Positions 24,203-34,600 of a stretch of 64,000 nt of DNA are shown piece after piece. The notes beneath the pieces are model-generated. The model did no database searches. It saw only the letters and a program-made list of their open reading frames with translations, and was not told the DNA's origin. Position numbers and translations under genes: made by a program. Within the stretch, counting starts at the first letter, position 1; each line of letters begins with the position of its first letter. The stretch is from assembly GCF_003688555.1 (NCBI RefSeq), contig NZ_REFR01000002.1, positions 1-64,000 on the forward strand. Direction: 5' to 3'. The stretch is from Eilatimonas milleporae (GTDB lineage Bacteria; Pseudomonadota; Alphaproteobacteria; Sphingomonadales; Kordiimonadaceae).

Positions 24203-25741
24203 TTACTGGCCCTGTCCCAGCGAATAGCCGAGCTTGCCGTCAAATTCATACAGATGTTCCGTCTTGACGAAATCGACGCCCCGCCCGGCAAGGGTGGACA
24301 GGGCGCTTACAATATCTTTATTGCCCGGCGCGGTTCCCTCGCGCGCCATGAAACGGCAGCGCCAGTGGTCGGTGCAGAAGGTCTCCGGCAGGCCGGAGGG
24401 CCAGACCTTGACACCGCGATTGGTGATCAGCACCAGGTCGAAGGGGGCGTCCCCGTCCAGAACCAACTGTTCCGCCAGACTGTCGGCATCGCCGCGCCAG
24501 TGCGTAAAGATGTCGATCCCGACGAGGTCTTTTTTCAGGGGTTCAGGGCGCGAGTAGGTCGGCACAGCCACGGGTGCCGTAGCCTCGTAGTGCACGGAGG
24601 CAAGTTTCTGCGGGGTTTGGCCAAGCCGTGCGATAACGGCATCCGCGAAGGCATCGGTGCCGACCTGCTCGCTGGAGGAAGCCTCATCGAAAATATCGGC
24701 GGTATGAACACCGTCTTCGATGGTTTTCAGCCATGCATTGTGAACTTTTTCCGCCACATCCGCCTGGCCGATATGCGTCAGCATCATGACGCCGGCCAGC
24801 AGCAGACCCGACGGGTTGGCGATATTCTGCCCGGCAATGGTCGGTGCGGACCCGTGAATGGCCTCGAACATGGCGCAGTGTTGGCCGATATTGGCACTGG
24901 GCGCAAAGCCGACCGACCCGGCGATTTGCGCGGCCACATCGGAGATGACGTCGCCGTAAAGATTGCTGGTCACGATCACATCGAAAATCTCGGGCGTGTC
25001 GGCAAGCCGCGCGGTGCCGATATCGATGATGAAATGATCCGCCTTGATCTCGGGATACTCTTTCGCCACCTCGTCGAAGACTTCGTTGAACAGGCCGTCC
25101 GTCATTTTCATGATGTTGGCCTTGGCGAAGCAGGTGACTTTCTTACGGCCGTTCGCGCGCGCATATTCAAAGGCGTAACGGACGATTTTTTCACAGCCGG
25201 GCCGCGAGATCAGCTTCAGGCACTGAACCACTTCGTCCGTTTGCCGGTGTTCAATACCGGCATAAAGGTCTTCTTCATTCTCGCGTACGATGACGATATC
25301 CATCACCGGATGTTTCGTGGCCACATAAGGGGCATAGGAAACGCACGGACGGACATTGGCAAAAAGGCCGAGCGATTTGCGCACGGTTACGTTCAGGCTT
25401 TTGTAGCCGCCGCCTTCGGGGGTGGTGATGGGTGCCTTGTAAAACACCTTGGTGCCGCGCAGGCTGTCCCAGGCCGTCGGCTCAATTCCCGACGAGTTGC
25501 CGCCCAGATATACCTTTTCGCCGATTTCAATGGTTTCAACGCGCAGTTTCGCGCCGGCGGCGTGCAGGATTTTCAGGCTGGCCGCCATGATTTCAGGGCC
25601 GATACCGTCGCCGAAGCTGACGGTGATCGGAGTGCCGTCCTTGGCGCCGGTCAGTGCGCTGGCTGTGCTGGTATCGAGATGGCTCGGCAATGGCAAATTC
25701 ACGAAAAGTCCCCTTCTCAAAACTGTTTTCAGCATGGACAT
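24203..25741 (-). CDS. icd: Isocitrate dehydrogenase, long Thermus/Rickettsia type
   Basis: The 512-residue protein is an isocitrate/isopropylmalate dehydrogenase family member that oxidatively decarboxylates isocitrate to 2-oxoglutarate. Motifs: VSFGDGIGPEI, the substrate-loop Ser/Asn and Arg region LNVTVRKSLGLFANVRPC, VIVRENEEDLYAG, SNLYGDVISDVAAQ with catalytic Asp, and cofactor loop IHGSAPTIAGQNIANPSG. A C-terminal extension of about 150 residues (after LASVHYE) identifies the long Thermus/Rickettsia-type form. Cofactor preference is not safely read from sequence. It is divergent from a LysR gene (129 bp) and ends in a clear terminator. Confidence 0.9.
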   Translation of the reverse strand: MSMLKTVLRRGLFVNLPLPSHLDTSTASALTGAKDGTPITVSFGDGIGPEIMAASLKILHAAGAKLRVETIEIGEKVYLGGNSSGIEPTAWDSLRGTKVFYKAPITTPEGGGYKSLNVTVRKSLGLFANVRPCVSYAPYVATKHPVMDIVIVRENEEDLYAGIEHRQTDEVVQCLKLISRPGCEKIVRYAFEYARANGRKKVTCFAKANIMKMTDGLFNEVFDEVAKEYPEIKADHFIIDIGTARLADTPEIFDVIVTSNLYGDVISDVAAQIAGSVGFAPSANIGQHCAMFEAIHGSAPTIAGQNIANPSGLLLAGVMMLTHIGQADVAEKVHNAWLKTIEDGVHTADIFDEASSSEQVGTDAFADAVIARLGQTPQKLASVHYEATAPVAVPTYSRPEPLKKDLVGIDIFTHWRGDADSLAEQLVLDGDAPFDLVLITNRGVKVWPSGLPETFCTDHWRCRFMAREGTAPGNKDIVSALSTLAGRGVDFVKTEHLYEFDGKLGYSLGQGQ

Positions 25742-25839
25742 GTTTTTCGTGCACGCTTCAGCGCGCGTTTTTCCATGCCTACAATTATAGATATGGGATT
25801 TTGCTTGGCTTTGTAAAATTGATAGTTAAAAACTAATCT

Positions 25840-25854
25840 ATTGAAATTTTCAAT
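25840..25854. promoter_or_regulatory. LysR-type box between icd and LysR genes
   Basis: ATTGAAA-T-TTTCAAT is a perfect 7-1-7 inverted repeat with the T-N11-A core of LysR boxes. It sits 16 bases before the LysR start in the AT-rich region between it and the divergent isocitrate dehydrogenase gene, so it could serve autorepression and control of that gene. Confidence 0.55.
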
Positions 25855-25870
25855 AATATGGGGGTAGCCC

Positions 25871-26848
25871 ATGGCTGGTGAAATCGATCTGGACCTGCTC
25901 AGGGCCTTTGTAACCGTTGTGGATTGCGGCAGTTTTTCCCGCGCGGCGGAACGCCTGTTGCGCAATCAGTCGACAATTTCGCTGAAACTGAAACGTCTGG
26001 AAGACCGGGTGGGCGCACCGCTTCTGATACGCAGCCCGCGCCATGTGGAACTGACGCCGGAGGGGGAGGCGATTCTCGGCGATGCCCGTCGCATGCTCAA
26101 TCTCAGCGATGCCATGATGGCGCGTGTGAAGGAGCCGGAGATGTCGGGCGTTGTGCGCCTTGGCGCACCCGAGGATTTTGCCACCACCCATTTGCCCAGT
26201 GTTCTGGCACGGTTTTCCGAAAGCCATCCGCAGGTATCGCTTGAAGTGACCTGTGCCCTCACACTGGAACTGGTCAATGCCTTTTCCGCCGGGGAACTGG
26301 ACTTGGCGCTGGTCAAGCGCGACCCGCACGACCAGGGTCCTGCGGCGGATGCCGCCGCCTCCTCGGACGGGCCGGCGCCCAAGGGTGTGGATATGGCCCA
26401 GTACGCCACCCCGTCGATCGGCAGCTTTTCGTCCGACGGTACACGGATCTGGCGTGAACCTCTGGTCTGGGCCGCGGCCGAGCGTTTTTCGGACAGTCTG
26501 ACGGAAAGGCAGTCCAGTGCCGTGCCGCTTGTGGTGTCTCCGCGACCGTGCGTGTACCGGAACCGTGCCGTCAAGGCGCTGGGTGTTGCCAAACGGGACT
26601 GGCGTATTGTCTATACCTGTGCCTCATTGTCGGGCACCCAGGCGGCTGTGCGTGCCGGCCTCGGCATCACCGTCCTGCCGAAGGAAATGGTGCCGGCGGA
26701 TTTTGTCATATTGAACGCGGCCAATTCGGATCTGCCGGATCTGCATGATACGGAAATCGCCCTGCTGGTCGCGCCGCAGATCAGCCGTCCCGCCCATGAA
26801 TTGAAGGATTTTGTCGTCAGGTCGCTGAGCCATACCATTGGCCGGTAA
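25871..26848 (+). CDS. LysR-family transcriptional regulator (next to icd)
   Basis: A 325-residue regulator. The N-terminal winged helix reads LLRAFVTVVDCGSFSRAAERL and STISLKLKRLEDRVGAPLLIR; the C-terminal part is a periplasmic-binding-like effector domain. An extra segment of about 35 residues, rich in Ala/Ser/Pro (around 155-190), interrupts the effector domain in the region after LALVKRD. It starts divergently from isocitrate dehydrogenase, with a LysR-box palindrome between them; the target and ligand are unknown. Start at the ATG at 25871, with GGGGG nearby. Confidence 0.88.
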   Translation: MAGEIDLDLLRAFVTVVDCGSFSRAAERLLRNQSTISLKLKRLEDRVGAPLLIRSPRHVELTPEGEAILGDARRMLNLSDAMMARVKEPEMSGVVRLGAPEDFATTHLPSVLARFSESHPQVSLEVTCALTLELVNAFSAGELDLALVKRDPHDQGPAADAAASSDGPAPKGVDMAQYATPSIGSFSSDGTRIWREPLVWAAAERFSDSLTERQSSAVPLVVSPRPCVYRNRAVKALGVAKRDWRIVYTCASLSGTQAAVRAGLGITVLPKEMVPADFVILNAANSDLPDLHDTEIALLVAPQISRPAHELKDFVVRSLSHTIGR

Positions 26849-26958
26849 GGACTTCACAACCCCGAGGTCCCGATTGCGCGCTGACCACACGGGGGGTAAG
26901 CTGTCATGCAGGGGTGACAAAAGACGGGGCGACCAAAAAAACAAGGAGCCTTAACTTC

Positions 26959-28026
26959 ATGACGCGACGGCATATGGGCAAAACCGGGTGGGCAGCAGCC
27001 TGCTTCCTCACTCTCGCCACATCAATTCCGGTCCTGTCAATACCGCCGGCGGCAGCGGAAGACAGGGATGTCGAATTTACCAATGCAGGTGACGGTGCGC
27101 GCCTGCAGGGAACGTTGTCCCTGCCCGAGACGGCAACGGCGGAACAGCCTGTTTGCGGCGCGATTTTGCTGAACGCTGCGGGTCTGCAGGACCGCGATGG
27201 CACCATTTTCGAACAAAAACCCTTCAAGGCGCTGTCGGATGCCCTGGTGACGCGCGGCTTTGCCGTCTTGCGCTATGACGACCGGGGTGTGGGCAAATCC
27301 AGCGGCGAGGTCAAGACCGCCACAAGCCGCACCTTCGCCGAGGATGCCGAGGCGGCTTTCAGGCGTATGACGGCCGTCCCGCAGGTCCGCCGGGACTGTA
27401 CAGGTTTTATCGGCCATAGCGAGGGGGCAATACTGGGCGCCATGGTCGCTGACCGCCGGAAGGATGTGGCCTTTCTGGTCATGCTTGCGCCGCCGTCGGT
27501 CAGGGGAGATGAAATCCTGCGCAGCCAGACCGCAGCGGCCATGCGCTCGGCCAATGCCCCGTATCGCCTGATCAAGGAGAATGACGGCTATCTGACGCGT
27601 CTGATCACGGCCGCATTGGACAGTGACCGTGACAGGTTGGAGCGGGAAGCCAAGGTGATCGCCGATGAAATCGACCAGGGCGAGGCCTGGGTCGAAGGAC
27701 AGGTCGCGTTTCTGAACAGCGACTGGATGCGGGCCTTTCTCGCCTATGACCCGGCCCCTCTTTACGGGCGGCTGCGTCTTCCGGTGTTGGCTCTTTTCGG
27801 TGATAAGGACCAACAGATTCTGTCCCGCATCAATCTGGAACCGGCGAAAGCCGCCCTGTCGGGCAATGACGATGCCGAGGTGACGCTGGTCATCGGAGCC
27901 AACCATCTGTTCCAGAAGGCCGAGACCGGGTCGCCGCGTGAATACCAGGATATCGACCACGCCATGCACGGCGGTACACTGGACCTGATCGGGGACTGGC
28001 TGGCGCGCAGCATCGCTGCACGCTAG
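26959..28026 (+). CDS. Exported alpha/beta hydrolase
   Basis: A 355-residue protein with a signal peptide (TGWAAACFLTLATSIPV, cut near AAA-ED) and an alpha/beta hydrolase domain. Visible are VLRYDDRGVGKSSG, the nucleophile GHSEGA, FGDKDQQI with the Asp, and GANHLFQKA with the His. It resembles periplasmic serine hydrolases of the dienelactone hydrolase/peptidase S9-like group. Substrate unknown. AAGGAG lies about 10 bases before the ATG at 26959. It is a single gene; convergent with the FadD-like gene. Confidence 0.85.
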   Translation: MTRRHMGKTGWAAACFLTLATSIPVLSIPPAAAEDRDVEFTNAGDGARLQGTLSLPETATAEQPVCGAILLNAAGLQDRDGTIFEQKPFKALSDALVTRGFAVLRYDDRGVGKSSGEVKTATSRTFAEDAEAAFRRMTAVPQVRRDCTGFIGHSEGAILGAMVADRRKDVAFLVMLAPPSVRGDEILRSQTAAAMRSANAPYRLIKENDGYLTRLITAALDSDRDRLEREAKVIADEIDQGEAWVEGQVAFLNSDWMRAFLAYDPAPLYGRLRLPVLALFGDKDQQILSRINLEPAKAALSGNDDAEVTLVIGANHLFQKAETGSPREYQDIDHAMHGGTLDLIGDWLARSIAAR

Positions 28027-28076
28027 CCGTTTTGTCCCCGACCGCGATCAAACGGCAGGAGACAAAGCGATCCGTT

Positions 28077-29861
28077 TCAGTAAAGCCCTTCCAGACTGTC
28101 GCGGTAGGTTTCGTTCACCACATGGCGCCGCACTTTCAGTGTGGGCGTCATCTGCCGGTTTTCGATGGAGAAGGCTTCATCGGCGATGGTGAAGCGCCGG
28201 ATTTTTTCCAGGTTGGACAAGCGTTTGTTGACGCGGCTGACAGCGGTGTCGAGAGCCTTGTGCAGATCCGGGTCCGTCTTGAGATCGGCCAGATCGCCGT
28301 TTTTGCCGTGTGCCTTGACCCACCCGGCCAGCCATTCGGCATCCGGTACGATCAGGCCGACCAGATGCGGTTTGCGGTCACCGTAAACCATGGCCTGGGC
28401 AATCTCGTCTTCCAGTGCGAGCAGGCCTTCGATCCTTTGCGGGGAGACATTGTCGCCCTTGTCGTTGACGATGATGTCTTTCTTGCGGTCGGTGATTTCC
28501 AGATATCCGTCTTCGTCCAGGCGGCCGATGTCGCCGGTGTGAAGCCAGCCGTCCATGATGGTGCGGGCGGTGGCGGATTCGTCACGCCAGTATCCCGGCA
28601 TCACCAGTTCGCCGCGCACAAGGATTTCGCCGTCATCGGCAATTTTGACTTCCGTCTCGGCTAGGAGCTGACCGACCGTATGCATACGCGGTGCGTGCGG
28701 CGGATTGACGGAAATGACGGGCCCTGATTCCGTTTGTCCGTAGCCCTGCAGAAGCGGCAGTCCCAGGGCGGCAAAGAAATAGCCGACATCGGGGGCCAGC
28801 GGTGCCCCGCCGGAGACAAGCGCCCTCAGACGGCCGCCGAATTTTTTCTGAACCTGACGGCGGACCGTTCTGTCCAGAAACGCGTTTAACAGTCTGTCGA
28901 TCAGTCCGAGACTGCCGGGATCGGTCAGGTTGCGTGTGCCCAGGTCGAGACAGCGGGCGAACAGTTTCTGTTTCAGGCCGCCTTCCTTTTCGATCTGTCG
29001 TGTCAGGCGTGTACGCAGCATCTCGAAAAGACGGGGGACCACGACCATGATGGTGGGTTTGGCCTCCGTCATGTTGACGGCCAGTTTCTCTATCCCTTCG
29101 GCGTACCAGATTTCCGCCCCCAATATGATCGGCAGAAACTGGCCCGCCGTGTGCTCATAGGCGTGGCTCAACGGCAGGAAAGAGAGAAAAGCGTTGTCTT
29201 CAAGTCCAAGCGGCTCGACGACTTTCCGTGCGCCCTCGCAATTATGCAGGATGGCGCCGTGATGGATCTGAACGCCTTTCGGGGCCCCGCCGGTGCCGCT
29301 GGTATAGATCAGGCAGGCGATGTCTTCGCGCTTGACGCCGGCGGCGCGTTCTTTCAGGGCGGCAAGGTCCGGTGTCGCGCTGTCCAGGCACTGTTGCCAG
29401 CCGTGCAGCTCCACATTCAGGCTCTGCTCGACACCGGCTTCTTCCATGGTGATGGCATGGATGAGATCGTCGGCCTGATGGGCCGCTTTCAGAAACGTGC
29501 GGGCCAGCGGTCTGCTTGAAATAATCGCGGCCTTGGCGCCACTGTTTTCCAGAATATGCAGATAGTCCGGTACTGTGTAGGTGATATAGGTCGGCACGGA
29601 AATGGCGCCCAGCGCCATGATCGCCATGTCGGCGATCAGCCACTCGGGGCGGTTTTCGCTGACAAGGACCACCCGGTCCCCCTGTTCCACACCCAGTGCG
29701 CTCAGCGCGGCGGCGAGCCGGGCGACACGGTCGGCGATTTCAGTCCAGCTCAGCGACTGCCACTGTCCGTCTTTTTTGGTGAATGTAAGGGGGCGGTCGC
29801 CCAATTGCGCGGCCTGCTCGAAAAACATCTCGGTCAGGCTGTTCCAGCGTCTGGCTGCCAT
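28077..29861 (-). CDS. Long-chain acyl-CoA synthetase-like ligase
   Basis: The 594-residue protein belongs to the AMP-forming acyl-CoA synthetase (FadD/FadD15-type) family, which activates fatty acids to acyl-CoA. Motifs: IYTSGTGGAPKGV (ATP-binding loop), LSHAYEHTAGQF, QGYGQTESGPV, MPGYWRDESAT, LHTGDIGRLDEDGYL, DRKKDIIV, and the final Lys region TPTLKVRRHVV. The ATG at 29861 has GGGAGGGGGGAG upstream. It sits alone; the chain-length preference is not visible, and aryl-CoA substrates cannot be ruled out. Confidence 0.9.
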   Translation of the reverse strand: MAARRWNSLTEMFFEQAAQLGDRPLTFTKKDGQWQSLSWTEIADRVARLAAALSALGVEQGDRVVLVSENRPEWLIADMAIMALGAISVPTYITYTVPDYLHILENSGAKAAIISSRPLARTFLKAAHQADDLIHAITMEEAGVEQSLNVELHGWQQCLDSATPDLAALKERAAGVKREDIACLIYTSGTGGAPKGVQIHHGAILHNCEGARKVVEPLGLEDNAFLSFLPLSHAYEHTAGQFLPIILGAEIWYAEGIEKLAVNMTEAKPTIMVVVPRLFEMLRTRLTRQIEKEGGLKQKLFARCLDLGTRNLTDPGSLGLIDRLLNAFLDRTVRRQVQKKFGGRLRALVSGGAPLAPDVGYFFAALGLPLLQGYGQTESGPVISVNPPHAPRMHTVGQLLAETEVKIADDGEILVRGELVMPGYWRDESATARTIMDGWLHTGDIGRLDEDGYLEITDRKKDIIVNDKGDNVSPQRIEGLLALEDEIAQAMVYGDRKPHLVGLIVPDAEWLAGWVKAHGKNGDLADLKTDPDLHKALDTAVSRVNKRLSNLEKIRRFTIADEAFSIENRQMTPTLKVRRHVVNETYRDSLEGLY

Positions 29862-30305
29862 TCTTGTCTCCCCCCTCCCTGAGAAATAGTCATACACGGC
29901 CTTTGGAGCAAAGCCCTCGAAGACCGGCCCGGCGCGTCCGCGTGAAGGCGGGTCGCCGTCGTGGCCGCGAACTCATGTGCCCCGCACCGTTGCGGGGCCG
30001 CATGCAACACCGGCCGGCCAAGCCTGTATGCGCCCTATTTGCCGCATTCATTCCGGCAGGGCAAGCATGCCATATACCATGGACGACCCCCTGTTTACCC
30101 CAAATCGGCCTGTGATGCCGGGTTTGGGGATATCGTGTGCCTTCCGGGTCGTTGCATAAAATCACCATGCCGACTGTAAAGTCGTGCCGAGAAGACTTTA
30201 AGCTTGCACGGGCAGGGCCGGAATGACATATGCAAAAAGATATTCAGTATTCAAAAGCATTTACACACCGGTCGCCGATTTGACCGGCCCGCGATACAGA
30301 CGGAT
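29862..30305. other. Divergent intergenic region with three hairpins
   Basis: This 444-base region between the FadD-like gene (minus) and the PAS_5 gene (plus) has three perfect or near-perfect hairpins: CCCCGCA/TGCGGGG at 29980-29997, a nested CCCCAAA..CGGC/GCCG..TTTGGGG at 30098-30129, and TAAAGTC/GACTTTA at 30177-30200. None has a T-run. I see no convincing reading frame; a 60-codon frame at 29977-30159 has no family features. Confidence 0.5.
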
Positions 30306-31499
30306 ATGAGCGAAGGTACACTGACACAGAACGCCCTCCCGGATGGAGAAGACGGCCCCCCCGATCTTGAGCGGCGGCTGCATCTGCGCGCCTTTGATTA
30401 TTGGCGATCCCTGTGCGGGGATCGCCTGTTGCCGGCGTTCAGCGATTTAAGCCCTGCGGGACTGGCCCCTTTCAAGGCCGCATCCCTGCTGCTTGAGCGC
30501 CAGGTGGATGGCACGGTTCTCATCCGTTTCATCGGCAGCGATATCGCGCGGATCGCCGGACCGGACCTGGTTGCCGGCGATGTTCTCGGTGCCGGCGATG
30601 TCACCGGTTTTTCCCGGGCCTTGCTGGCCGAGTTGCAGACCATGCGCGGCGACATCAAGGCTGCCGAGTTCGAGTATGTCGAGGTGGATCTGGCCAGCCG
30701 CGGTGTCCTGCTGCCGCTGTCGGCGCCGGGCGGGGCCCCGACTTTCACCCTGATCGTCGCCGGCAAGATGCCCCTGGACGGCGACGATCTCATGGATATC
30801 CCCGAGGAGGACGCGGCCGCGTCGGGCCATGATGCCGAAGACGCCATTGCGCCTGCGGAAGTGCGGCAAACCGATGACGGTGATAGCGAAAATCTCCATG
30901 CCCTGATGGACACGGCCCGTGCCGCCGCCGGAACATTGGCGCATCCCGGTCTCGATGCCCGTGAACAGTTGTATGACACCCTGGCCGCCGCGCTCGCCCT
31001 TCATGAAATGGGCGAGGTGGATGCCGCTGCCTATCGTACCCTGTTGCGGGATGCGAACCTGAAACGCCAGGCCCGCGCACCCTTCACCCCGGCCTTGAAG
31101 CTGGTTTTTGGCAAGGAATACGACAAGACACGCCTGACCGAATATGCAGCGGCCATTGCCTATGCCCGCCGTTTCGATGTCGCGAGTGACGGTCTGGCCG
31201 CTTTTCTGCGTGAACAGCCCGGCGGCATCAAGGGATGCGTCAAGGCGGAACGGGAAGCCAAGCGCGGTGAAAGCGGCAGTCCGGCGGCCCGCCGTCAGGC
31301 GGCGGCTCGCCGCCATTTGCGCCAGATGCCGGCCAGAAAACTGAAAAACATGGATATATCCGGTGAATTCGGCCTTGTTCTGGTGCGCCGCAAAGCCGGA
31401 GGCGGCACCGAGGCCGTGGCTGCCGCGGAGGTGGCCGACGGCACGGTCGATGCCGTGATCCGCCGCATCGCCGGGCGCCAAAACGACAAGACCTCCTGA
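30306..31499 (+). CDS. PAS_5-domain protein
   Basis: The 397-residue protein begins with an alphaproteobacterial PAS_5 domain: ERRLHLRAFDYWRSLCG, RLLPAFSDLSPAGL, and RFIGSDIARIAGPD are the typical pattern. After an acidic linker (about 170-200) a helical C-terminal region (about 205-397) follows with FGKEYDKTRLTEYAAAI; it has many Arg and Lys residues. PAS_5 proteins are thought to sense ligands or redox state, but there is no output domain here. It precedes the giant glutamate dehydrogenase gene, 180 bp apart. The ATG at 30306 was chosen because the PAS_5 alignment starts shortly after it. Confidence 0.75.
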   Translation: MSEGTLTQNALPDGEDGPPDLERRLHLRAFDYWRSLCGDRLLPAFSDLSPAGLAPFKAASLLLERQVDGTVLIRFIGSDIARIAGPDLVAGDVLGAGDVTGFSRALLAELQTMRGDIKAAEFEYVEVDLASRGVLLPLSAPGGAPTFTLIVAGKMPLDGDDLMDIPEEDAAASGHDAEDAIAPAEVRQTDDGDSENLHALMDTARAAAGTLAHPGLDAREQLYDTLAAALALHEMGEVDAAAYRTLLRDANLKRQARAPFTPALKLVFGKEYDKTRLTEYAAAIAYARRFDVASDGLAAFLREQPGGIKGCVKAEREAKRGESGSPAARRQAAARRHLRQMPARKLKNMDISGEFGLVLVRRKAGGGTEAVAAAEVADGTVDAVIRRIAGRQNDKTS

Positions 31500-31678
31500 A
31501 GATACAGCCGGACTGAATGCGGTAAATGCGGCATCTGCGCGGCGGCAACCGGGCAAATGCAGATTTGAAAGCGATTACGCTTGCAAGCGGGTGTGGTGTT
31601 TGACAAGACAGCCCCAATATCTTCAGGGTGTTAAGGGCCGGCCCGCACAGGAGCCCGGCGGGAGCGGAGGACATACAA

Positions 31679-34600
31679 GTGACCCGAGACGAGGATCACA
31701 AACGCATCATGGCCGACCTTGGCCGTGTGGCCCATGAACGGTTCGCCGGCGAGGAACTGGAAAGTTTTCTGACGTTTCTGGACTGTTTTTATCCGCCGCA
31801 AAGTCCCGACGATCTTCTGGATCAGCCCGTGGAAACCCTGTTTTCCATCGCTGCGGCCATGTGGCGCGCTGCCGCTGAACGCGTTGTCGGCACGCCGTCC
31901 CTGACCATCCTCAATCCGCGCGGCCAGGAGGAAGGATGGTCCAGCCGTAACACGATCCTGATGATCGTCAATAACGACATGCCGTTTCTCGTGGATTCTC
32001 TGACCGGTGCGCTGTCCCTGACATTGCGTCAGCGGCTGCACATGATGCACCATCCCATTCTGCCCGTGGTGCGGGATGCCGACGGCCGGCGGTTGCCGGA
32101 AGAAACCGATGAAGCGTTGTCCCTGCGTGAATCCTACATCTATATCGAGATCGATCCTCAGTCCGACGAGGAAATGCTGGACCATATCCGGCAGACGCTT
32201 CTCAGTGTTCTCTCGGATGTCAGCGCGGTGGTCAAGGACTGGAAGGCGATGCTGGCCAAGATCGACGAAACGGTCGCATCGCTGACTGTCAATCCGCCGC
32301 CCGTCGATCAGAACGAGGTGGATGAAACGATCCGTTTTCTGCGCTGGCTGGGCGACGATCATTTCACGTTTCTGGGCTTTCGCGAATACCGGTTTGACGT
32401 GGCTGCGGAAAATTTCGATTTCGGCCGTGTCGAACGCTCCGGCCTCGGCATTCTGCGTGACACTGAACGCTATGTCCTGCGTGACAAGGATGGCCTGACG
32501 CCGATGAGCCGGGAAATCCGTCATTTTCTGACGCAGCCCGAACCCCTGATCATCACAAAGGCCAATGTGAAATCCTCCGTGCACCGTGTGTCGCACATGG
32601 ATTATGTGGGCGTTAAGATCTTCGACGAAAACGGCGTTGCCGTGGGCGAGCGCCGTTTTGTCGGTCTCTTCACATCGCTGGCTTACAGCCAGTTCGCCCA
32701 TGATGTGCCGCTCCTGCGCCACAAGGTGGCCCGGATACAGGAACGCGCCCTGTTCGAAAAGCGGAGCCACGCCGGCAAGGCCCTGAGCCATGTGCTTGAA
32801 ACCTTCCCGAGGGACGAGCTTTTCCAGATATCCGAGGCGCTTCTGTATGAAACCGCCATGGGTATTCTACAGCTGATCGAACGGCCCCGCCCGCGTGCAT
32901 TCGTCCGCCGGGACGAATTTGAGCGTTTTGTCTCCGCCCTGGTTTATGTTCCACGTGAAAACTATCACACCGGTCTCAGGGCGCGTGTCGAACAGATATT
33001 GTGCAATGCCTTCAACGGCGAAGTGTCGGTGTATTATGCGATGCTCAGCGATGCCAGCCTGGCGCGCTGGCATTTCATTATCCGCACGAAACCCGGCGCG
33101 GTCCCGTCAGTGGATGAAAAGGACGTCAACGCCCAGATCGCGGAAGCGGCCCAGGGTTGGAATGACCGTCTGCAACTGGCCCTGACGGAGCGTGGCGGCG
33201 AGGAACGCGGCAACAAGCTGTTCCATATCTACAAGGACCGTTTCAGCATCGCCTATCGGGAGGCGTTTTCGCCCAAACAGGCGGCCTATGACATTGACAA
33301 GCTGGAAACCATCAGCGGCAAGGATGAGGTCGGCGTTGATTTCTACCGTCATCTGGACGACGGGGACGGCCGCTATCGTCTGAAACTGCATCACGGCCAG
33401 CGCATGGTGCCACTGTCCGCCTGCATGCCGATCCTGGAAAATATGGGTTTTCGGGCCCTCGTTCAGCATTCCTACCAGATGGTCGGCAGTGGTCAGGGTC
33501 ATATCCATGATTTCATGCTGGAATGCGCGCGGGTGTGCAGTTTGTCGCTGGACGAACTGAAACCCCTTGTCGAAGCCCTGTTCCTGCGGGTGATGAGCGG
33601 TGTCATCGAAAATGACCGCTTCAACGAGCTGACGACACTCGCGTCGATTCCGTGGGACCGTATCCTGGTTTTCCGGGCCTATGGCAAATATCTGCGGCAA
33701 CTCGGTCTTGGGTATACGCCGACCTATATGGCGCGGTGCCTTGGTGCCCATCCCGATTTCGCGATGAAATTGTGGGATCTGTTTCAGGCCCAGTTCGATC
33801 CGGACAGCGTGGACGAGGACCGCGCCGAAGCCCTGGCGGCGGATATCCGTGTTTCGCTCGAGGCCGTCAGCAGCCTGGATGAAGACCGGATTCTGCGCGG
33901 ATATCTGAACGCCATCCGCGCCACATTGCGCACCAATTTCTATCAGACGGGCGTGGTTGAAGGTAAAAAGCCCCATGCGCTGGCCTTCAAGATCCGTTCG
34001 CGCGATGTCGAAGAGGCGCCTCTGCCCCGCCCCTATGCCGAGATCTGGGTCTACAGCCCGCGCGTGGAGGGGGTCCATCTGCGTGGCGGGCCGATTGCCC
34101 GCGGGGGCCTGCGATGGTCCGATCGCCGTGAAGATTTTCGCACTGAAATTCTCGGCCTGGTCAAGGCGCAGCAGGTCAAGAACGCCGTCATCGTGCCGCA
34201 AGGGGCCAAGGGCGGCTTTTTCGCCAAACGCCTTCCGTCGCCCTCGAAACGCAAGGCATTTCAGGATGAAGGCGTTGCCGCATACAAAACCTTCATCGCC
34301 AGTCTCTTGTCCCTGACGGACAATCTGAAACAGGACAAGGTGAAACCCCCGCTGAATGTGGTGCGGCGGGACGGCGATGATCCTTATCTCGTGGTTGCCG
34401 CCGACAAGGGAACGGCGACTTTTTCCGATACCGCCAATGCGTTGAGCCAGAAGGCCGGTTTCTGGCTGGACGATGCTTTCGCCTCGGGCGGATCGAAGGG
34501 ATATGACCACAAGAAAATGGGTATCACCGCGCGCGGGGCATGGGTGTCGGTGCAGCGCCATTTCCGCGAAATGGGCGGCAATGTACAGAATGATCCCATC

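Noticed and set aside
29977-30159. Small 60-codon gene in the FadD-PAS_5 gap
   Set aside because: No ribosome-binding site, no known motifs, and it overlaps the hairpins there.
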